DNA of 13,134 bases from contig DDQV01000146.1 of assembly GCA_002342785.1 (NCBI GenBank), forward strand, positions 1 through 13,134. The letters are read 5' to 3'. Numbering within the stretch: position 1 is the stretch's first letter; every line of letters begins with the position of its first letter. This stretch comes from Fusobacteriaceae bacterium UBA2433. GTDB taxonomy: Bacteria > Fusobacteriota > Fusobacteriia > Fusobacteriales > Fusobacteriaceae. Shown here piece after piece: positions 6,531-13,134 of this stretch. A model generated the notes under the pieces. That model did no database searches, was not told the origin of the DNA, and saw only the letters and a list, made by a program, of their open reading frames with translations. A program made the position numbers and the translations under genes.

Positions 6531-7537
6531 TTAAAATCATTGATAGATTAATTAATAAAAAAGATCTTACAGAATCTCAGATGACCTATGCCATGAATGA
6601 AATAATGGATGGAAAAGTAGATGAAGTTAATATAGCTAGTTTTTTAACTGCCTTACGGATAAAAGGTGAAACTGCTGAAGAAGTAAGTAGTGGAGCCAAG
6701 GTTATGAGAAAAAAAGCTTTGAAAATAAATTTAGAAGATAGATATACTGTAGATACTTGTGGGACAGGAGGAGATGGTACAGATACATATAATATCTCTA
6801 CAGCTTCAGCATTTGTTTTAGCTGCTGGAGGAGTAGCAGTGGTAAAACATGGAAATAGATCTGTATCTAGTAAATCTGGAAGTGCAGATGTATTAGAAAT
6901 CTTAGGTGTGAATATAAATATAAGTCCTGAAAAAGTAAAAGAATGTGTAGATAAGATAGATATTGGATTTTTGTATGCTCCTGTATTTCATAATTCTATG
7001 AAATATGCAGCACCAGTCAGAAAAAAATTAAGATTTAGAACGATATTTAATATCCTTGGACCTCTTACTAATCCTGCTAAAGCAAATGGTCAAGTCCTTG
7101 GAGTATTTCATGAAAACTTAACTGAACTTATGGCAGAAGCTATGAAAAAATTAAAAACTGAACATGTATTAGTTGTCCATGGAATAGATGGAATGGATGA
7201 GATAACAACAACTGATAAAACTAAAGTAAGTGAGTTAAAAGATGGAAAAATTAGTTCATACTATATCCAACCAGAGGATTTTCAAATAAAAAGAACTCCC
7301 AAAGAGGAATTAAGGGGAGGAACTCCTAAAGAAAATGCTGAGATAATAAAAGGAATATTTAAAGGAGATATTAAAGGTGCGAAAAAAGATATCTTACTTT
7401 TAAATAGTGGAGCAGCTTTATATGTAGGAAAAAGAGCATCCTCTATCAAAGAAGGAATAGATCTAGCTAGAGAGATAATTGAAAGTGGTAGAGCTCTTAC
7501 TAAATTAGAACAACTAATAGAGATAACAAATAAATAA
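6527..7537 (+). CDS. trpD: Anthranilate phosphoribosyltransferase
   Basis: It joins anthranilate to PRPP to give phosphoribosylanthranilate. The 336 residues cover the small helical N-terminal domain (about 1-70) and the catalytic domain. Substrate-binding motifs are all present: GTGGD (79-83), NIST (89-92) and KHGNRSVSSKSGSAD (107-121), followed by YAAPVRKKLRFRTIFN and LGPLTNPA. The ATG overlaps the trpG stop by four bases, and AGGAGGG lies within the trpG end. Here trpD is separate from trpG, unlike the fused form of E. coli. trpC follows after 15 bases. Confidence 0.96.
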   Translation: MIKIIDRLINKKDLTESQMTYAMNEIMDGKVDEVNIASFLTALRIKGETAEEVSSGAKVMRKKALKINLEDRYTVDTCGTGGDGTDTYNISTASAFVLAAGGVAVVKHGNRSVSSKSGSADVLEILGVNINISPEKVKECVDKIDIGFLYAPVFHNSMKYAAPVRKKLRFRTIFNILGPLTNPAKANGQVLGVFHENLTELMAEAMKKLKTEHVLVVHGIDGMDEITTTDKTKVSELKDGKISSYYIQPEDFQIKRTPKEELRGGTPKENAEIIKGIFKGDIKGAKKDILLLNSGAALYVGKRASSIKEGIDLAREIIESGRALTKLEQLIEITNK

Positions 7538-7552
7538 AAAGGTAGGTGAGAT

Positions 7553-8317
7553 ATGATCTTAGATAAAATAGTAGAAAAAAAAATTAAAAGACTAAAGGAA
7601 CTAAATTTAGATATAAAACTATTAAAAGAAGAGGCAAAAAAAATAAACTCTAGACCTAGTTTTATAAAAGCTCTTAAAAAAGATGGATTATCTATTATTG
7701 GAGAGGTAAAAAAAGCTTCCCCATCTAAGGGACTCATAAAAGAAAATTTTGATCCTCTAAGTTTAGCCACTGAATATGAAAATTGTGTAGATTCAATATC
7801 TGTCTTAACAGAGGAAGATTTCTTTTTAGGAGATCCAAAATACTTAAAAAAAATAGCAAAAGAGATAGATATTCCAATCCTTAGAAAAGATTTTATCATA
7901 GATGAAGTTCAGATCTATGAAGCAAAAATATTAGGAGCTTCAGCAATACTTTTAATAGTTGCCATATTAGATGAAAAAACATTGAAAGAATTTATAACAA
8001 TTGCTAAAAGTTTAGGATTAGATACCTTGATCGAAGTCCATACAAAAAAAGAACTAGAGATAGCACTCAGGGTAGACTCTAAAATAATAGGAATTAATAA
8101 TAGAGATTTAAATACTTTTAAAGTAGATCTAAATACGACTATAGAGTTATCAAAATTAATTCCCCAAAATATAGTAATAGTATCTGAAAGTGGAATAAAA
8201 GATGAAACTGATATAAAAAAATTAAAAGAAGCAAAGATAGATGCAGTATTGATCGGAGAAGTTTTTATGAGATGTGATAATATAAAAGATTTAGCAGAAA
8301 AATTTAAAGTACAGTAA
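7553..8317 (+). CDS. trpC: Indole-3-glycerol-phosphate synthase
   Basis: It closes the indole ring, converting carboxyphenylamino-deoxyribulose phosphate to indole-3-glycerol phosphate. The 254-residue TIM barrel carries the family motifs GEVKKASPSKG (Glu51, Lys53), ILRKDFI (Lys112), LIEVHT (Glu161), GINNRDL and SESGI (Ser211), so the catalytic Lys/Glu set is intact. It is not fused to TrpF, unlike in E. coli. The gene starts 15 bases after trpD and ends 10 bases before trpF. Its product is the substrate of tryptophan synthase, whose genes are missing from this cluster. Confidence 0.96.
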   Translation: MILDKIVEKKIKRLKELNLDIKLLKEEAKKINSRPSFIKALKKDGLSIIGEVKKASPSKGLIKENFDPLSLATEYENCVDSISVLTEEDFFLGDPKYLKKIAKEIDIPILRKDFIIDEVQIYEAKILGASAILLIVAILDEKTLKEFITIAKSLGLDTLIEVHTKKELEIALRVDSKIIGINNRDLNTFKVDLNTTIELSKLIPQNIVIVSESGIKDETDIKKLKEAKIDAVLIGEVFMRCDNIKDLAEKFKVQ

Positions 8318-8327
8318 GGGGAATAAA

Positions 8328-9884
8328 ATGACAAAAATAAAAATATGCGGACTAAGAAGAACAATAGATATAGAGATGGTAAATAAAAACTTACCAGATT
8401 ATGTAGGATTTGTTTTTGCTGAAAGTAAGAGAAAAGTTACCCCAGAAAAAACAAAAGAACTTATAGATAAATTAGATAAGAAGATAAAAACTGTAGGAGT
8501 TTTTGTAGATGAAAAAAAAGAAGCTGTAGAAGAGATAGCAAAATATTGTAACCTTGATATATTACAATTTCACGGTGAAGAAACTACAAGTTATTGTGAT
8601 TTTTTTAAAGATAGATATGAAGTTTGGAAGGCGTTTTCAGTTAAAAATATTGGTGTAGAAGAAAAACTTATAAGATATAAAAAGCATACAGATCTATGTC
8701 TTTTAGATGCCTATAATAAAGATGTTAGAGGTGGAAGTGGAAAGATTTTTAATTGGGATTTAATTCAGGGAATAAGTAAAAAATATAAGATTGCTTTAGC
8801 TGGAGGGATAACCTCGAAAAATATATTAGAAGCTATAGAAAAGGTAGATCCCTATATTATAGATCTTAGTTCTGGTGTAGAAACAGATGGTTTTAAAGAT
8901 GAAATAAAAATAGAAGAAGTTATAAAAAAAATTAAAGGAGATTATAATAGCGATCTAAGTTCGATGATTGAAACAGCTACAAAAGTAAGAAAAATAACAG
9001 GATTTGAAAATTATGGAGTACCTTTTTGTGAAGCAAGAGAAGGAGTATCATTTCATCTAAAATTAAATTTAGATGAAAAATTAGATAGGTCTAAGATAAC
9101 TAAATATGATGAATATATTTTAGATCATTTAGAAAAGATAAAAATAAACCATTCTAAAAGATCGATAGTTGTCTTAGAAGCAATATCAAAATTAAAAAAT
9201 AATAAAATACCAGTAATTGGCAATATAACTGGACCTATGAGTATGGCAATTTCTATTATAGAATCAAAAAAATATTATGAGATGATGAAAAAAGATAAAG
9301 ATAAAGCAATGAAATTTTTGGAAATACTTACAGATTATATTATTACATTTTCTGAAGAGATGATAGATAATGGTGCTGATATTATAGCTCTATCCGATCC
9401 TTATGCTACTAGAGAGAGCTTAGGAAAAAAAATTTTTGAAGAATTTATAGTGCCTATGTATAAAAAAATATCAAAAGCAATCCATATAAAAAAATCAAAA
9501 TTAATAATTCATGTTTGTGGTAGGAGTCAAAGGATATTAGAAAGTTTAACCTATTTAGATGCAGATGCTTTAAGTTTTGATTCAGTTGTAGGAATAAGAC
9601 AGGCTAAAGAGATAATTAAAGTTCCAATTATGGGAAATATTAGCACACAACTTTTAGATCAAGGAAAAAAACGCATAGTAAGGCTCAGTACGAAACTTGT
9701 AATAGAAGATAGGTGTGATATTATCTCTCCCTCCTGTAAATTATCTATGAGTACACCTATTGAAAATTTAAAAGTTATGACAGAGGAAGTAAAAAAAATA
9801 AATATTACTAATAATGATCAAAAAAATAGGAGGGAAGTTATTGATGTATCAAGTGGGAATAGATATTGGATCTACAGCAGCTAA
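8328..9884 (+). CDS. trpF: Phosphoribosylanthranilate isomerase fused to a truncated UroD/MtaA-type methyltransferase
   Basis: Residues 1-204 form a complete TrpF: KICGLR with catalytic Cys7, VGFVFAESKRKV, LQFHGEE, LLDAYN with Asp127, GGSGKIFNWDL, LAGGIT and IDLSSGVE. Without a stop, residues about 208-490 continue as a UroD-fold domain of the MtaA/CmuA type (corrinoid or thiol methyl transfer): GFENYGVPF (225-233), PVIGNITGPM, LSDPYA, HVCG (395-398) and SPSCKLSMSTPIENL. His395, Cys397 and Cys470 fit the zinc/thiol site. From memory of MtaA proteins, about 50 N-terminal residues are missing, including the usual RVP segment. There is no good internal start: SD-like AAAGGAG (8934-8940) has no ATG/GTG/TTG at suitable spacing, the next ATG being Met213. 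The last 28 residues run out of frame over the next gene's start. TrpF activity is likely; the second domain's is doubtful. It may be a fusion or a deletion scar. Confidence 0.88.
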   Translation: MTKIKICGLRRTIDIEMVNKNLPDYVGFVFAESKRKVTPEKTKELIDKLDKKIKTVGVFVDEKKEAVEEIAKYCNLDILQFHGEETTSYCDFFKDRYEVWKAFSVKNIGVEEKLIRYKKHTDLCLLDAYNKDVRGGSGKIFNWDLIQGISKKYKIALAGGITSKNILEAIEKVDPYIIDLSSGVETDGFKDEIKIEEVIKKIKGDYNSDLSSMIETATKVRKITGFENYGVPFCEAREGVSFHLKLNLDEKLDRSKITKYDEYILDHLEKIKINHSKRSIVVLEAISKLKNNKIPVIGNITGPMSMAISIIESKKYYEMMKKDKDKAMKFLEILTDYIITFSEEMIDNGADIIALSDPYATRESLGKKIFEEFIVPMYKKISKAIHIKKSKLIIHVCGRSQRILESLTYLDADALSFDSVVGIRQAKEIIKVPIMGNISTQLLDQGKKRIVRLSTKLVIEDRCDIISPSCKLSMSTPIENLKVMTEEVKKINITNNDQKNRREVIDVSSGNRYWIYSS

Positions 9885-10605
9885 GGTCGCAGTGATAAAA
9901 GATACAAATATCTTAGAAACTTTTGTTCTGCCAACTGGATGGAGTAGTATAGATACTGCTAAGAATATAAAAAAAAGACTTAGTAGTATGGGGATAGAAG
10001 AATTTAATTCTAAAGTTGTTGCTACAGGTTATGGAAGGGTTTCTGTTCCTTTTGCAGATAAAACGATTACAGAGATAACTTGTCACGCAGTTGGAGCAAA
10101 ATATTTTATAGGTAATAATACAACTGTCATAGATATAGGAGGACAAGATACTAAGGTAATCTCATTAGAAGATGGAGTAGTAAAAGATTTTACTATGAAT
10201 GATAAATGTTCTGCTGGAACAGGTAAATTTATAGAAGTTATGTCAAATTCCCTTGGAGTTGATATAGATACTCTAATACTTTTAGCTAGAAAGGGTAGTG
10301 GAGTAGAGATAACTTCTATGTGTACTGTCTTTGCTGAATCAGAAATCATAAGTCTTATTGGTAGGGGAGAAAAAAGAGAAAATATTGCTTTTGGAGTAGT
10401 CGATTCTGTTATAAAAAAAGTAAATTCATTATGTTCTAAACATGGAGATTCAGAGACATATTTTCTAACAGGTGGACTTTCAAGAAATCCATATATTTTA
10501 GAGGAACTATCTAAGGCTATTGGAAAAAAAGTCGTAACTCACAAGTTAGGAAGATATGCAGGAGCTATAGGAGCTGCAATATTAGCTAAAAAAATAAAAA
10601 AATAA
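9844..10605 (+). CDS. yjiL: YjiL-like ASKHA ATPase, activator of a 2-hydroxyacyl-CoA dehydratase-family protein
   Basis: This 253-residue BcrA/BadF/HgdC-family ATPase uses ATP hydrolysis to push an electron from its [4Fe-4S] cluster into a partner, here the YjiM-like protein encoded two genes on. Visible motifs are phosphate loop GIDIGSTAAK (5-14), TGYGR (61-65), IDIGGQDTK (96-104), NDKCSAGTGKF with Cys122, SMCTVFAESE with Cys160, and TGGLSRN (209-215). The two cysteines, one pair per monomer, are expected to hold a cluster at the dimer interface. The start at 9844 is chosen because AGGAGGG (9828-9834) lies nine bases upstream and MYQVGIDIG matches the usual family start; a TTG at 9841 is the alternative. 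The start lies inside the out-of-frame tail of the preceding gene. Similarity to E. coli YjiL is recalled, not computed. Confidence 0.9.
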   Translation: MYQVGIDIGSTAAKVAVIKDTNILETFVLPTGWSSIDTAKNIKKRLSSMGIEEFNSKVVATGYGRVSVPFADKTITEITCHAVGAKYFIGNNTTVIDIGGQDTKVISLEDGVVKDFTMNDKCSAGTGKFIEVMSNSLGVDIDTLILLARKGSGVEITSMCTVFAESEIISLIGRGEKRENIAFGVVDSVIKKVNSLCSKHGDSETYFLTGGLSRNPYILEELSKAIGKKVVTHKLGRYAGAIGAAILAKKIKK

Positions 10606-10617
10606 ATGGAGGGAAAA

Positions 10618-11055
10618 ATGAGAAAAATATTATTAATTTTAGGAGTTGTTTTTTTAATGGCAGTTCAAGTAATGGCATCAAATAAAGTAAATGTGGTAGA
10701 TATGGATTATATACTAAAAAAATTAGATACTAAAGCAATTATTATAGATGTACGAAGTAGAGAAGTATATAATGGTAAAACTCCAGGAAGAGGGATAAAA
10801 GGTGGACATATCCCTGGAGCTATAAATATACCTTTAGATATATTTATGAATAAAGATGATTTAGAAAAAATAAATTTATTAAGATCTAAAAAAATAGATT
10901 TAGAAACTGAAATTATTACTTATTGTAATACTGGAAGAAAGAGTAAAGTTTTAGCAAATGAATTAGTGAGATTAGGATATTTAAATGTAAATAATTATAA
11001 AGGTAGCATGCAAGAGTGGGGAGCAATTTCTACAAATAAAGTGATAGTTAAATAA
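10618..11055 (+). CDS. Exported single-domain rhodanese-like sulfurtransferase
   Basis: The 145-residue protein starts with a clear signal peptide (MRKILLILGV then a hydrophobic core, cleavage near VMA|SN, residue 20), so it should act in the periplasm. The mature part is one rhodanese domain: IIDVRSREVY (42-51), GGHIPGAINIP (62-72) and the active loop YCNTGRKS with catalytic Cys103. Such proteins carry sulfane sulfur as a cysteine persulfide. An ATG at 10606, right after the yjiL stop, is in frame but leaves no room for a ribosome binding site; TGGAGGG (10607-10613) sits just before the ATG at 10618, which also begins the signal peptide cleanly. It lies 12 bases after yjiL and 30 before the YjiM-like gene, so they are co-transcribed. 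Its role between two cytoplasmic partner genes is unclear. Confidence 0.88.
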   Translation: MRKILLILGVVFLMAVQVMASNKVNVVDMDYILKKLDTKAIIIDVRSREVYNGKTPGRGIKGGHIPGAINIPLDIFMNKDDLEKINLLRSKKIDLETEIITYCNTGRKSKVLANELVRLGYLNVNNYKGSMQEWGAISTNKVIVK

Positions 11056-11085
11056 TTAAAAAATAAATCTGAGGGGGAGAAAAAA

Positions 11086-12249
11086 ATGAAAATTTTAAAT
11101 GAAAATAGTTTACCGGAAAAATTTGAAGAATTTGGAGAAAAAAGAAGACAAGGATTTCTTACTGTAAAAGAATTTAAAGATAGGGGAGAAAATGTTGTAG
11201 GAACTTTTTGTACATATACTCCAAAAGAGGTAATATATGCAGCCAATGCCTATCCTATATCACTTTGTTCTGTAAGTGAGGAAACTATTCCAGCAGCAGA
11301 AAAACATCTGCCTAAAAATCTATGTCCACTAGTTAAAGCTAGTTATGGATTTGCAATTACAGATAAATGTCCATATATGTATTTTGCTGATATGGTTGTA
11401 GGAGAAACAACTTGTGATGGAAAAAAAAAGATGTATGAATTGTTAGGAGAGATAAAAGATACCCATGTAATGGAACTTCCTCAGACACAAGATGGTGATA
11501 GAGCAATAGATCTTTGGAAAAGTGAAATCAAACGTCTAATAAAAAAATTAGAAGACAAATTTAGTGTAGAAGTTACAGAGGAAAAACTAAAAGAATCTAT
11601 AAAATCATGTAATGAAGATAGAAGATTATTAAAAGAATTTCATGAGTTAGGAAAGATAAAACCATCGATCATATCAGGATTTGAAATATTTACAGTTTTA
11701 AATGGTTCTAACTATACATTTGATAGGGAAAAGATGAGAAAAAATGTAAGGGAACTTATAGAAGATTTAAAGAAAAAACAAACAGAAAATAATACTAAAT
11801 ATACAGATAAAACTCCAAGAATATTAGTGACAGGATGTCCTATAGGAGGAGTAGCCGAAAAGGTTATAAAATCTATTGAAGATTCAGGAGCAGTAGTAGT
11901 AGCTTTAGAAAATTGCCAAGGATATAAAGAACTCCATGAAGAGGTTGATGAAACTATAGATCCAATAGAAGCTATTGCTAAAAAATATCTTAATATTCCA
12001 TGTTCTGTAATGACACCAAACAATAAACGTAAAGAACTTTTAAAAGATATGGTAGATGAATACAAAGTAGATGGTGTTATTGATGTAGTTTTACAAGCTT
12101 GTCATACTTATAGTATTGAAAGTTATAGTATTAAAAGATTTTTAACAAAGGAAAGAGATACTGCGTATATGGCCCTTGAAACAGATTATTCTACAGGAGA
12201 TACAGGACAACTTAAAACAAGGATCGAAGCATTTATAGAGATGCTATAA
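11086..12249 (+). CDS. yjiM: YjiM-like double-cubane cluster protein (2-hydroxyacyl-CoA dehydratase D-subunit family)
   Basis: The 387-residue protein resembles E. coli YjiM along its whole length as I remember it: QGFLTVKEFKDRG (22-34), GTFCTYTPKEV, SLCSVSEETI, LPKNLCPLVKASYGFA (75-90), CPYMYFADMVVGETTCDGKKKMYE (95-118), LVTGCPIGG, LQACHTYSIES and ALETDYSTGDTGQL. It contains ten cysteines (42, 61, 80, 95, 110, 175, 251, 277, 306, 339), several at conserved sites. Single-subunit members such as Carboxydothermus DCCP bind a double-cubane [Fe8S9]-type cluster and carry out ATP-driven low-potential reductions of small molecules; the physiological substrate is not known. The YjiL-like ATPase in the same operon fits as its reductase. 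Lacking a paired HgdA-type subunit, it is unlikely to be a classical hydroxyglutaryl-CoA dehydratase. ATG follows GAGGGGGAG. Confidence 0.9.
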   Translation: MKILNENSLPEKFEEFGEKRRQGFLTVKEFKDRGENVVGTFCTYTPKEVIYAANAYPISLCSVSEETIPAAEKHLPKNLCPLVKASYGFAITDKCPYMYFADMVVGETTCDGKKKMYELLGEIKDTHVMELPQTQDGDRAIDLWKSEIKRLIKKLEDKFSVEVTEEKLKESIKSCNEDRRLLKEFHELGKIKPSIISGFEIFTVLNGSNYTFDREKMRKNVRELIEDLKKKQTENNTKYTDKTPRILVTGCPIGGVAEKVIKSIEDSGAVVVALENCQGYKELHEEVDETIDPIEAIAKKYLNIPCSVMTPNNKRKELLKDMVDEYKVDGVIDVVLQACHTYSIESYSIKRFLTKERDTAYMALETDYSTGDTGQLKTRIEAFIEML

Positions 12250-12285
12250 AAAAAAGATAATTAAAATTTAAAAGGAGATTCACAA

Positions 12286-13086
12286 ATGATAGAGATATCA
12301 GATATAACCTATGGCTATGATGAAAAAATAATATTTAAAGATTTTAAATATTTTATAAAAAAAGGTGAATTCCTTATGGTTTTTGGAAAAAATGGTAGTG
12401 GGAAATCTACCTTGGCAAAATTAATAACAGGGATAGCTATCTCTGATAAAGGTAAAATTTTAATCGATGGACTAGATACTAGTACAGATGATATATGGGA
12501 GATAAGAAGATCTTTAGGAGTTATATTTCAAAATCCAGAAGATCAATTTGTAGGAACAACTGTATTAGAAGAGATGACCTTTATCCTTGAAAATTATGAT
12601 GAAATAGATATTTGCGAGAAGATAGACGAAGCATTGAGAAAAGTAAATTTAATAGATAAAAAAAATGAAGAGATAGATTATCTTTCAGGGGGACAAAAAC
12701 AAAAACTAGCTTTAGCTTCAGCTTTACTTTTAAAACCAAAATTTTTAGTTTTAGATGAAGCTAGTAGTATGTTAGATCCAAAAAGTAGAAAGGAGTTACT
12801 TATTCTATTAAAAAAATTAAATGAAGATGGAGTGACTATTATCTATATAACTCATTATTTAGAGGAGATAACCTATGCTTCTAGATGTTTATTGTTAGAT
12901 GAAGGGAGGATAATAAAAGATGACTTACCCTCTATATTTTTAGAGGAAGATCTTTTAAGATATAATCTTATGATACCATTTCATTTGAAATTATTGATGA
13001 GATTAAATAAAAAAAATAAATTGAGAAAAGATTTTAGATTAGAAAATAGTCAAAGTGTGGTGGATGAGATATGTCAGTATCTGTAA
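12286..13086 (+). CDS. Energy-coupling factor transporter ATPase (EcfA/CbiO type)
   Basis: This 266-residue cytoplasmic ATPase should power an ECF vitamin or metal importer. Motifs are Walker A GKNGSGKST (34-42), the QNPEDQFVG segment (82-90), whose QNPxDQ form is a hallmark of EcfA/CbiO proteins, signature LSGGQKQ (133-139), Walker B FLVLDEAS (153-160) and switch His190. The Lys after the first Walker A glycine is a little unusual. AAAAGGAG precedes the ATG, 36 bases after the YjiM-like gene; no terminator or promoter is visible between, so it may share the upstream transcript. It overlaps a second ATPase gene by 16 bases, the typical EcfA1-EcfA2 arrangement. The T and S subunits, and so the substrate, lie outside the window. 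Confidence 0.92.
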   Translation: MIEISDITYGYDEKIIFKDFKYFIKKGEFLMVFGKNGSGKSTLAKLITGIAISDKGKILIDGLDTSTDDIWEIRRSLGVIFQNPEDQFVGTTVLEEMTFILENYDEIDICEKIDEALRKVNLIDKKNEEIDYLSGGQKQKLALASALLLKPKFLVLDEASSMLDPKSRKELLILLKKLNEDGVTIIYITHYLEEITYASRCLLLDEGRIIKDDLPSIFLEEDLLRYNLMIPFHLKLLMRLNKKNKLRKDFRLENSQSVVDEICQYL

Positions 13087-13134
13087 AAGATCTCTCTTAT
13101 GAAGGAGAAAATAATAAAAAAATATTAAAAAAAA
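13071..13134 (+). CDS. Second ECF-type ATPase, N-terminal fragment cut by window edge
   Basis: From the ATG at 13071 a different frame reads MSVSVKDLSYEGENNKKILK for 21 codons to the window end. That is the usual first strand and loop of an ABC ATPase (xVxVKDLSYxY...ILK), and the 16-base overlap with the preceding ATPase gene fits an EcfA1-EcfA2 pair. Only a weak GGTGGA lies upstream, so translation is probably coupled. Walker motifs lie beyond the edge. Confidence 0.75.
   Translation, partial: MSVSVKDLSYEGENNKKILKK

Noticed and set aside
9814..9843. Upstream ATG for the YjiL-like gene
   Set aside because: It would add ten residues that absent family members lack, and the AGGAGGG site lies downstream of it; ATG 9844 fits.
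10606..10617. ATG immediately after the yjiL stop as start of the rhodanese
   Set aside because: TGGAGGG within this stretch serves the ATG at 10618, which begins a clean signal peptide.
1..13134. CRISPR arrays, insertion sequences, tRNA or rRNA genes
   Set aside because: No regularly spaced direct repeats, transposase motifs, cloverleaf-like sequences or rRNA-like stretches were recognised on either strand.

Overview
The window is AT-rich (roughly 30% GC by eye), with AGA-dominated arginine codons, strong AGGAGG-type ribosome binding sites and some TTG starts. It also carries a TonB-dependent outer-membrane receptor. A Clostridium-like base composition combined with a Gram-negative envelope points to Fusobacteriota (a Cetobacterium/Ilyobacter/Fusobacterium-type genome). 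This is inference from style; no marker gene in the window settles the species.

Left part (1-4210), corrinoid uptake. On the minus strand lie a FecCD-type permease (926-1945) and its ABC ATPase (86-865, TTG start). Divergent from them is a 636-residue BtuB-like TonB-dependent receptor (2257-4167), preceded by a consensus promoter and a cobalamin riboswitch and followed by a strong terminator. No periplasmic binding protein is present; it may lie beyond the left edge.

Middle part (4231-8937), tryptophan. A TTGACA-17-TATAGT promoter drives a leader with a short ORF of 31 codons containing three consecutive Trp codons (4291-4386) and two tandem terminator hairpins. Manual pairing suggests a six-segment attenuator in which both terminators can be undone in series. 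Then follow trpE (TTG start), trpG, trpD, trpC and trpF, with overlaps or short gaps. trpB and trpA, which normally finish the operon, are absent.

Junction. The trpF reading frame does not stop. It continues in frame into a UroD/MtaA-type methyltransferase domain that appears to lack its N-terminal ~50 residues (518 aa in total). This looks like the scar of a deletion that removed trpB, trpA and the start of the downstream gene, or else a true gene fusion.

Right part (9844-12249), a YjiL/YjiM module. It holds an ASKHA ATPase activator with two cluster cysteines (YjiL-like), an exported single-domain rhodanese, and a YjiM-like protein of the 2-hydroxyacyl-CoA dehydratase / double-cubane cluster family. 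As arranged, these genes sit downstream of the trp promoter and attenuator with no other promoter that I can see. The window ends with an ECF-type ATPase (12286-13086) and the first 21 codons of a second one (from 13071).
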